A DNA stretch of 64,000 nucleotides, taken from NCBI GenBank assembly GCA_903813345.2, contig CAIIXF020000004.1, forward strand, positions 15,857,513-15,921,512, written 5' to 3'. The translations under genes were made by a program, and so were the position numbers. Origin of the DNA: Owenia fusiformis. Taxonomy: Eukaryota; Annelida; Polychaeta; Sabellida; Oweniidae. Below are positions 23,401 to 35,400 of this stretch, one piece after another. The notes under the pieces are model-generated. The model did not search any database. It was given only the letters and a program-made list of their open reading frames with translations, and was not told the origin of the DNA. Numbering within the stretch: position 1 is the stretch's first letter; every line of letters begins with the position of its first letter.

Positions 23401-26400
23401 TCGTAGCAGCAACATTTCAAAATTCGCCCAATGTGCCAAATTAAATCAATTTACAGTATCCAAATTCTTCTTTAGAAAAAAAAATCAATTATTGGAGGGA
23501 AAATAGGATCTGAGGCTGCATGATAAAAAATGATTTGTGATGAAACTAAAGTCAGCTTACTCATTTGTGTAATTCAAGCACCTCAACTGAATAGGTCCTA
23601 ATATGTTACTGTAAATTACTTTAAAATTACTCTAGAACCTTTTTGAATTTGGCAATTCACTAAATTCTGAATAAGATTGGCAATAATTTAAACCACAATC
23701 AATAACCTATAAATATTATGTTGGAATCCTAAAGGATATTTTGATATTTTTTAAAAAAACTCACAAATGAAATCTGAAATCAGCCTGCAATATTCTGAAA
23801 GAGGCAAAATTACTAAAATAAAGCCAACTAAAACCAGTCTACATGACTTACAATAACATGTTTTGCTATCATTTTTTAAAAACATGTTATCATAAGTCTC
23901 TGGCCAAATCAAACCAGTAACACTTAGGCATTTACATGCAAAATATCACCACCTGACATTTGTTATAGACACCAAACCCCAACCACCAAATGCCAACCCC
24001 CAACACTGTCCGCAAAAAGGTTGGAGACTATAACAAATATGTCATCACTTGTGGAGGTGACATAAATATGTCACCACTTGTGGAGGTGACATAATAAAAT
24101 GGTCATCTTTCAAATACCCTGTGTCCTTACCATAGTCACAAACCTCTGATTATAACAAATGATATATCTCAAATCTAGTTGAGCTCTTACAAATGATATT
24201 TTTGAAAACGTAATCAACTGTGAGATTTTTCAAATTAGCCAAGATTTGAGGAATTACGGATAACAGAGAGACTCTATATCAAATAGAATTTAATTTGTAT
24301 TAATTTGATTGTGAAATCACCAATACCAAAGAAGATATTCTCATAATTACATTTCTTCGAGTCATCAGTACTTGTTGTGAATGGATTTTCTATAAACTTT
24401 TCTGCCAATATTGTTAATTAAGCTTACCACTGTATCAATTCCAAAAAATACTAATCATAAGAAATATGGGTAGCTTAGTGCAGAACTTCTGGGAGAAAAC
24501 AAGGCCAGTATATTTGGTGGACCAGAAAATGTTCCACACCAATTATTTGAAAACTGACACAATTTGTCCCTTTGAAAGTGTGAAAGTTCTGTTGAAACCT
24601 TAAATTTGGTTCAAACAAATAAATCATGTTTTAAAGTTAAAAAAATAGACTACGCTGATCTTATAAAACACAAAACCAAAATACAGGGTGACACAAAAAG
24701 TGACTAACTCAACCAGATGCCCTTTTGTGAGCATTACAAGATGTGCTCTAAATGTCAGACACACCTTGATTCTACAGGCAAAATTTTTGATATTCCCCAC
24801 AGAAATGGCCCTGATCTTTCTGGTGATCTCTCTCTTCAGGTCTTCTTTGGATCGGGGGCTTGCTTCATACAAATGATCCTTTAAAGTATCCCCAGAGAAG
24901 TCTGAAGGGTTCAAGTCAGGTGAATGTTATCAATAGTTTTGCTACTAGCATCCAGAAGTGTGACTGCAAAGGAATGGACAATATTATAGCACATCTTGTA
25001 ACACTCATTAAAGTGTATCTAGTTCAGCTACTTAGACATCTGAAACTTCATATGGTGTTGCTCCATTGTATATATTTTTAATGTGCCAAAGGAAAAATGA
25101 TCATGCAAACAAAAAAGTTATGCAACATAATGTGGGTGGCATTTTTTGTGTGCCTGTATTTCATTTCTTCAATATACGTTCAAATCAAGAAAAAACATCA
25201 TTGCAAGTGACAAGAATCATAATGACAAAAATAATGACCATGACAAGAAACATAATGGCAAACTATTACTTCTGAAGAAAATGTGATCCTCTCATAACCA
25301 TATGGTCCGTTCCTTGGATGAATTGAGCTTAAATAAAGAGGCTTTTCTGTAGTTAATACAACTAAACCCTTGAGTAAGTATGTCCAGTAGGCTTTATAGG
25401 GAGCTGATCTTAATGAAGAGACGAAACTACTACGTTTGCTATTAACTTTTATCCAAGTTAATATGTCAACTATAGTTTATTGGAAGCCTGTCTATATATA
25501 CTACAATTTGTAATCAAGATTTAAAACTGATCACCAATAAGTCTATTACTCGTATCATGTAAACCCTAATCAAGTTTATAGTTAAAAATAAGTATTTTTA
25601 AGGTCATTTATATATTGCCAATTGCCCCTTTGCAAATTGTGATATTATTTCTAAGTTTTCTTCCAATGTTTGAGATAAGTATCTCTATCCGATTGTAAAC
25701 ATTGTTATTTTTTGTGCCGTATTTTTCAACTTTTCAACTTTTTTTCAACTCTACTTTAGTGGAGTAAGATAAAGAGTTTTACATCATCAGATGACTTCAA
25801 GTCTCTCCTTTATTTAAATAATCAGTCATCCCATTTGCAAATGCTGAATGTTTTTTTCTGATACACTATAAAACATAATTATTTAATAATGTGATTGTTT
25901 ACATCATCTTTTTGGGATCTGAACATATGTCACATTGCTTTTAATCTCTAAAAGCAGACATAAAATTGCATAATATATTTTGAAAATAACTGAAAACAAG
26001 GCATAAACATGCAAAATGTTGCCTCATCTATTCAATCTGGCCTCATTTGTCTTAAGAGCCTCACTATGTACCTGTGTGACATCACATTATTGCCTCATCA
26101 CAACCCAATCTAGGACAACAAATAATGGAAGAGAGGTACAGTCTATCCCACAATCCACAGTTACCATAATAACAACATGTGACAAACGTAATTGTTCTTA
26201 TGTAGAAATTTAACACTATTGCCTAATGTGCCACATAGTATGGTGGCATATTTTGACCTATGATATCTATAAACGTACATGTATGTCCATTTGAAATTCT
26301 TATATCGAACAAAGTGGAGACTTTGGTCAACAAATTCAAAACAATCCAATCAAAACATTTTCCAAGAAAGAGCCAAGGTATGATGGTTCTGTCTTACCCT

Positions 26401-29400
26401 TCTTAGAATAACTCTTTAATCTTCTGACTTAGTTTTCCACTGATTTGCTTATATTGATAGCAATAATGAAAGAGGATTTGCAGCCTGATACCAACTACAG
26501 ATAACCCATCAACATTCGCGAAACTCATTTTTCAAATTGGCATTCTCACAAAAAATGACACATAAGAGGAATATAGTGAACTAATTAGGAATCTCACAAT
26601 TAAAACAACATTAATAATGAGGTATAAGAGACACATGTATGAGTTTCATTCTTCTTTGAAACAAATCTCTCAAATTTACAAAGGTAAACACATGTTAATT
26701 ATGCTAAGGGATATCCAAAGCCTGGGCAATTGTATTTGAACAAGATAATACTTTAATTAGAAATAAGCTATAATTAGAAAAGCAACTATAATTAGATATA
26801 GGAACAGAAAATGTAGTTCTATGTTCAGTACAGTAAGGTCATTCTAGAGATTGACATTAGATCCATCATGATACATAACATAGTATTATCAGGGGCGGAT
26901 CTAGGAACCAACAAGGGGGGGGGGCAAATTCTTGTCAAAGAAAAAATTGTCCGCGATTGCGCAAAAAAAAACTTTGGGCCCCTAAAAGTGAGCCCAAATT
27001 TTTGAGGCCTAAAGGCCTTTTTTGGCACAAAATTTTTCAAGGGCCCCCCCAGATCCGCCAGTGATTATTACCACCTTGCCAGGTCTGTTCTAGAGGTATA
27101 AGTACTAGTCTAGAAGTCTTCTATTTTACTATATTGACCTGAGCAATATGTGACGTCACAGTGGCGGGCCATAGTGGTGGGCCAACATGGATATTTCAGC
27201 CAATAATGTTCCCTGGGAAACGAGATATATTTCATTGCGTTTAATTTTGGTTCAGTTGCATTCCGTTCTTGCTATTTCGGCCCTTATTTCAACATATATT
27301 GTCCTTCGAAATGACCATTAACCTATTTTACAGTAAGAGTATACTGCACGCATGACAACCAAATTTGATCGAGGATGTGTGTGTAGCAATATAAGCTGGT
27401 GAAAATGCGACTTAAATAAACCATGCGACCAAATAAACCATTTTACAGTACCTCTACTGCATACATGACAGCCAAATGACACAAAGAATAGGTGTAGCAA
27501 ATAAGCTGATCCTCTACAAACTAATTCTGTCAGACATTGAGTATCAAATAGTAAGAAACCAAGATGGGAGAACATACAGAAGAACAATTTGCAGTGAAAA
27601 CATGAGATTTAATGAATTAGTTAGGAAGGTGTCGTGAAGTTGTGAAAAAGTACAATCATTTTGATAATATTCAACTTATCTCTTTTGAAATAAATAACTA
27701 TCATGCAATAAATAAGAAACTTCAATCAAACATAAGTGCAGAAAATGGCTAAATATAAACGGATGATAAATTAACAAGGTATTGTCGTTAGGGAAAATGA
27801 CAGACTAGCTCACACAACTCTTTAATTCAAAAGAAAGACAAAAGTTCTCATGCTAAAATCTGAACTTCCTTGATCAATGTAGTGAAAACACAAGCTAAGG
27901 TCTAAAGAAACTAAATTTGCAACAAAACACATTACCCTACTATCACACCAAACTAATTTTCACTACGTTCTCGAAAACGGGCTTCCACTGTGTACGAACG
28001 GACTGGACGTACTTAGAACCGTTTGGGGTCGATTTACAAACTATATCGAACGTACTCGAACGGGTAGGTCCTCTAGAACTTAGAACATGCTCAAATGTTC
28101 TCGTGGTCGATACGTTCTACAATTAAAACGAGTGACAACGTACTAACGACGAGCTGAACGTACTACGAACGGAACCATCGTACTTCAATCCTACTAGGGA
28201 CGTTTTAACAACGAGTTGAACTGTCTGAGGACGTATTGAGAACGAGGTAGAACTAATTGCAAACGGGTTTAAACTGATTAAGAACGTAGTTTAGACTGCT
28301 TATGAACGAGTGAGCAAAAATATAGCTATCACACCAAACAAGTTGCCACTGCGTTCTTCAAAACTGGTTTTAAACTGTGTGCGAACGGAATGAACGTAGC
28401 TGCAACTTTCTAAGGTCTATTTACGAACTTCATGAACGTTCTCAGACGGGAAGGTGGTTTTAGAATTTTGAATCGATTCAAAATTCGATGGCGACCATAC
28501 CGTTCTGTAATCAGGTCATAATGACTTTCTAGACTAAAGGACGCGTTATACGACGTTGCACACCGACCTGGACGAACTGCGAATGAGATGGACGTATTGA
28601 AGACTGTTTATGAACGAAGAAGCTAATTATTTTAGACATATTTCCCGACCACAGCCAGATTGAGCCCGTTTTACGACATTTTCGTAGGACTGGCAAGAAC
28701 GGGTAAGAACTAGTTTGGTGTGATAGGGGGGTTATAAAACAAGGCACAGACGTGAACAATATTGTACCTAAAACACAGCATTGTGGTCTTGTTGACCAAG
28801 AAAGCAAGATGGCCGCAGAAAAGTTAATCAGCTCTACAACTTATCACTGTGTAACATATGTAAAAATTTGAATGGTTTGGCTGGAAACCTGTAGACAAGC
28901 CTCGATAGACAAGATTTTAGGACGGAAAATCTAAAATGGCAGATGAATCCCTCAAATGGTTTGGCTGGAAACCTGTAGACAAGTCTTGAAAGTGAAGATT
29001 TTAGGACGGAAAATCCAAAATGGCCACCTTAAAATTTACCCAGAATGCCCAAACACTAATCAGTTCTTGACCTTGATATGTAGAAACATCCCTGAAAATT
29101 TCAGATGAATCCCTCAAATGGTTTAGCTGGAAACCTGTAGACAAGCTGAAAAGTGAGACGCCGCCCGCCCGCCGCCCGTCAAGCCGACTACAATATCGTA
29201 CCTCTTGTTTACAATATCGTATCTCTTGTTAGGTACGATAAAAAGCAATCAATGTTATATCAGAGAAGGATTGGTATCGATATGGTGAACTGAATTCAAC
29301 AATGTTTTTCTCTTAAACCAATTATTGAAAACATTCTGTAAAAAACATGGTCCTTTATGTAATTTTGACTGATTGACAACAATTTAATGCGAAAATTATT

Positions 29401-32400
29401 TATGTATATATCATATAACTGTTTTTGTTAACATTTTTTGTTTTTTTAGTGCAATTATTTTTTTGTTCTTTTTTACCAATTCTTGAGAATGAAATAAAAA
29501 ATCTTTCTGAAGCTTATTGGAACAAAAGAGCATATACAACATTTTCTTAGACCTCTCAATATTATAGTTGTACAAAGGATATTTTGGTTGACTTAACAAA
29601 AAGTATTCAAAAAATTAAAACAAAAAACCCCAAACTGGATAAAAATTACGATAAACCTTTTATTTCATTAACAAGATACTTTTTTTTAAATCAACCAAAC
29701 TTTCCTTTGTACAATTACAATTTTGAGAGAACTAAACACATTGTGTTCATGTCATTTTGTTCCAATGAGGTTCGGACAGATGTTTTATTTCATTCCGAAC
29801 ATATGATACCAAAAACAAAAGAAGTGTCTGATGTGTTTTCTAAAACAATATAGAGAAAAGTATATATATTTATTTCAAATTATATTGTTACCCTTGTGTA
29901 AAAATTTCAGAATTTTTTGATGACTGGTTAAGAGAAACATGTGTTCAAAAAGGTCACCATATCAATACCCATCCTTTGTAAAAGCTAACATTTGAGGCAC
30001 TTAATTATGTTTTGCAAACTATAGATGGAGATAGAAATGCTGCATTCAGAATTTCAAGTTCAACATACACTCCAAAAGCTGGAGTAATGAAAGATTATGC
30101 CAAAAATACAAAGGTATTCCAAAGAAATAAAAGTTCATGCTAACATAATAAAAGTTTTAACCTTTACACATTCAAGTCAGAGTGCAGATGTCTCTCTCCA
30201 AGCAAATTCTTGTATAAAATCTAGAAGTGGAAAACTTCTATAATGGAACACTTTACAGAGTCTAAAGACCAACTGATTTAATGTTAAATAAACCTCTTTA
30301 ATGGAACACCTTCCAAGTGAAACACTTTTAGAGGTACCAAAGGTGTTCCACTTAGACAGGTTTAACTGTATAATCAAGGATGATCTAGAATGACCTAATA
30401 ATTACTTAATTACTTATATTGAATAAGATTGTTCAAGATGCAGGTGTTATCTAAAACATCTGCAGGAAAGGGATCATAAATAGTACAGATCCCAATTAAA
30501 TTAAATTGATTATCCAATCTTCAGATGACTGCAAAATGTGTGAGGTAATAAAAAGTAAGACTTGAATTGATCAATCAATTAACAATCAGCAAAAATAATA
30601 GTTTATAGAGTTAGAGAATAAAGCATTAAACATAAGAATTTGTGAATCACATATCAACTATAACAATGAGAACCAACATTCAGAATTATGATGTCACAAA
30701 TAACATGAATTAAAATGAGAATGAGGGATTCCTTGAGAGTTGATGGTTGAGATAAATAAAATTGAAATTGGAAATTTTTCACTGTATGAGCCAAAAATAA
30801 CATATATGCACAATTTCACTTCAAATGAGCCTGGTGACATTCTTATGAAAAAACAATTAAGACTTTTGTTTGAGATGGCCTATCTCAGATTGCTTCATCG
30901 GGGACAGACACATGACTGAAACTTGCCAATCAGATGCATGGGTTCAGTGAAAATATAATATACCAGTACAAGACAACATTTACAACATACGAGTCAATCA
31001 ATGTGCTGTCATAGCCTAAGGACAAGGGGGTTATAATATTCTGCTATGGAAGATAACATTACAAAGATGCACAAAACAAATGTACCATTAAGTGCAACAG
31101 TAAGCACTCTCTTTTACGAGAAAGTGATATTCTGCATCATTGGGATGATAGGAGTTGTTGGGAACTCTCTTGTGATTTACGTTTTCATGGCATCAAAGAC
31201 TCAGCGACGTAAAATCACAAACATTCTAATTCTAAATCAGAGTGTCATTGATCTAACAGCATCAATTTTCATTGGTTTGAACAAGTACTTTGATGATATG
31301 AGTTGGATTTCAGAAACTGGACTATTTGCGACTATTTTCTGCAGAGTGTGGATATCACAATATTTCATATGGGGAATGATGGTGGTGTCAACGTTCAATT
31401 TAGTTGTGCTTACATTAGAGCGATATATAGCGATAATTCATCCAATGACATACAAGAGATTCTTTACCAGAACAGCAGCAAGGATTGCCATGGCAACCGT
31501 ATGGATAACAGGTCAGAAATATTTTCTTAGATTTGAGTAGTTAAAGCACCTCAAATTGATATTACATTTAAAAGGGGAGGGGTCTTGCAATTTTTTATGA
31601 GAAGTATTCCATGCAGTAGAAATAGAACATTTGTTTGTAAGTATTGACTCAATCATCTGAATCTAAAGTTAACATTTGAGTTGATCTACCAAGGTTATCA
31701 TTTTGCAATGCCTATGAGATTAATTGAGATTGAGATTAATTGAGATTAATAAATTTCATTTTTATTCCTCAAATACAGGAATGGGTTACAAAAGCTTTGA
31801 AATCTGGAGTACAGAAATGAAAGGGACAGTGTGTTCTGTATGGACGAAATGGCCAAGCTTGAACTTTCAACGTGTTTTTGGCAGCATCAACATATTCATT
31901 GAGTTCATCATTCCGATTTGTCTTATGGCTTGTTGCTACGGTCGCATCGCTTATGTCATAAACAAAGAATCAAATATGAATGCCACTGGGTTGAGGAATC
32001 GAAACATGCGAAAAGCCCGAACTAACGTCATAAAAACGTTACTCCTCGTCTCGATATGTTTCTTTCTATGCTGGGTATGGAACAGCATTAATTTCCTCTT
32101 GTACAACATTGGCTACGCAGGGAGTAATTTTACAAGTACATTATACCAATGCACAGTTGTCGTCAAATTTGCGAATTGTTGCATCAACCCATTCATATAT
32201 GTCATCAGTTATAATGTTTTTAAGAATGAGATCAAACAATTGTTCTCGTGCGGGGAGACTGATCTGGATTTAGTTGGAAATGGAACTTGGTCTGGAAATA
32301 AGTCACTGTCTCGTACTCAATCAGACGAGGCAATACTCAACGATCATTCACTGAGGCCTAGGTCTACAATTAAGAGTAACCTCACGGATAAGTCAGAAAA

Positions 32401-35400
32401 AAATAAAGAGACAAAATGTAACAGTGCCATATCACGTAGTGACAAGACAGACAATATGTCACACATATGTCACAGTGAGAAAAACACAAAAAATGATGGA
32501 AAGACTATTCATAAAGTGTATGATAGTGACAAGAAAACAAACAGAATGTTTCATAGTGACAGAAGTGCTCATATTAAAATATTGCAAAGTGACAGGTGCT
32601 CTAATGGCAAAGTGTATCTCAGTGACAAGAAAAAAAATAAGAGCCAAAAACTTCATAATGACAAGAACCATAATGACAAAGCACATGGACATGACAGCAA
32701 AATATTTCACATTGACAATGGTCATGTCAACCTTGATGAACAGATAATCTTAAATGATGAGGATATAATAACACATTTATAATGTCCTAGGCCCTTATTA
32801 TGCTATCTGTTTAGCAAAATTTTTTCTTATAAAATGACAATGTGAGACTACTTTTTCTTCTGCTCATTGTGCAAAAAGAATCATTAAAACAAATTGTGAT
32901 GACCTTACCAACCAATCAGCACTAAACAGACAAGACAGGTAATATGTTAGGACCTCGTACACAAAATGGTTCACTACCCTGATTCAAAGATAGTAATGTA
33001 CCATTAAAAGCTTTGAGTAAGGTTCCCCATGCGGGTCGCAGGAAGAGGTGAGGATTTTGACAAAAATAGTTGGTCAAATTCCCTTTCCTAGGAGTAACCT
33101 AGTAAATCCATCCCTCCCTTGATGCAATGATTGCTCGTCAAAGGTTATCAGAAATTCTAAAATCCCTACTCGCAGGACAAGGTACCCCATTATTCATTGT
33201 CAAATTCTCACCCCCGGGATATTATTATCCTGACACCCCTGCATAAAGTTGTCTCATGTAAATCTTTAAATGAGGCATCAAAGTTGTATAGAATTTTAAA
33301 AATATATTTTAAGGTTTTTGTATAAATTATACTCAATTAAAGATTGATTGAAATTTGTACAGTCGGGAAGAAAGTAAAGTAGGCACTTGAGGTCAGTAAG
33401 CAATCTGAATCTTTAGGTTCTTGATGCAAAATGGCTATCTCCATCAACTACAAAGTGGGTCAATTGATATTATTCTTTTCCATATAATCACTTAACCTAA
33501 TATATTCTTTAAAAAGTTTTATTTTTAGTGCCTCAATTACACATAAAGCTACATATTGAGATGAACACAGGGCCAACCATTTGTTCTGCTTTAATTCCTT
33601 ACTCAAAATATTGCAATCCATTTGTGTTTGTATACCCAATGATAACTGACTAGAATCAATGGTGACAGGTCATCTCAACCCCAAGTCATCTCAACCCAGT
33701 CCAACTCAACCCCAAGTCAACTCAACCCCAAGCCAAGTCAACCCCAGTAAAACTCAACCCCAAGTCAACTCAACCCTGTAAAACTCAACCCCAGTAAAAC
33801 TCAACCCTATTTATTTGTGCAATGTCTAATTTAATTTCATGATGAGTAATTTAAGTCATTCATTTCTGAAATTCTAGCATTTTGCATGATACTTTGAATA
33901 TAAAGTTGTAAGAGTATTCAAAAACAATTAAGCTCAAGGATAATTCATCAAGTTTTCACTATTATTTGATTTAAGACATCTTTTGAAATCAAATTTTAGA
34001 TAATTTAGAATGTAATACAACTCTTTATTTATATTTACGTGCATTTATAAAATCATTAAAATTTACTAATTAATAGACTGAAAGCATAGACGTAGCCAGT
34101 AGAGCCAGTAGGACTCGCTTATGCTACGATCGGCACCCCCTGACTGAAAATCGAATATTTTTGGCGATCACACCCCCCCCTGACTGAAAGCTGGCCATGA
34201 CGCTAGAAGGCAATGGTTATGTTCCAGTTTTCCAAATAATCACGAGTGTCAACCTCAGACGGGATTACAACAAAACAAATGTATTAGCAAGATTAATAAA
34301 ATGACCCATATTTTAATCCTATTAGTACCATGTTGACAGAGATAAACTCATTATTAACTATCTAAAAAGGCAGTGGTCTAAGAATGAAAATCACAAACTG
34401 ACTCGATCAGAATTATCAGACCTATATTTGTGAAATAAACTTTCATATCACGTGGAATATAAGTTTATCAATATAGAAATATAGGGGTTGAGTTTTACTG
34501 GGGTTGAGTTTTACAGGTTTGAGTTGACTTGGGGTTGAGTTTTACTGGGGTTGAGTTTTACTGGGGTTGAGTTGACTTGGGGTTGAGTTGACTTGGGGTT
34601 GAGTTTTACTGGGTTGAGTTGACTTGGGGTTGAGATGACCAGGAAGCGAATCAATTAACGACCAGTTCCTGCTTTGACATTATTGATAAATGTTGAAATA
34701 TCCAGATTAGCATTATCTTATTTATATTTTCTATCATCTCATTTATATTGTCATCAGGGCTTAAGTAGTTTCTACACATACACCTCCTCTTGCTAATGAA
34801 ACACAGTTAGGGATGGTGTCAAATCATCAACAGTCATGGACAAACTAAGCACTCTACTATACCTTGCATTTGGTGTTCATGAGCAACCCTTTTGGCTTAT
34901 TAGTAATGATTATGTTATTTGTTTTTATGTGTCTGTTCCTTATGAATGGTTTATTGGATGACATTAGATGTTAATAAGGTACTTTCAAAATATACTAAAC
35001 AATACAATTAGACAGAGTATCTTATGCATTTCTAGGGGTTAGGTATAGTAGAGTGTAAGTTAATTTTGTTACGGTTTGACCACCTCCTCTCATCTAACGA
35101 AAATGATGATTTGGCTTTCACTTGAACATTTCAAAATCAACATCTTCGCTAATGAGACCATCATTTACCCCCCCCCCTCTAACAAAACTTGTTATTCCAC
35201 AAGTGTTGATAATTGGATGTCATCCCACAGGTATCAAACATTGATTTTTGAAGCAGTCCCTAAGACAATTTGTTATCATTATCCACCAGTAAATTATTTT
35301 GCTGACATTATCTGATTAAAACATGATATGTCTCAATTAAAAATTGATACGGTAATAATTTTGTACTATCACTTAATTGTTTGGCTTTTAGATTTTTAAC

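Noticed and set aside
25200-25330. Relic of another GPCR tail (GACAAG, AATGAC words)
   Set aside because: Only low-complexity word similarity; no transmembrane-coding sequence next to it.
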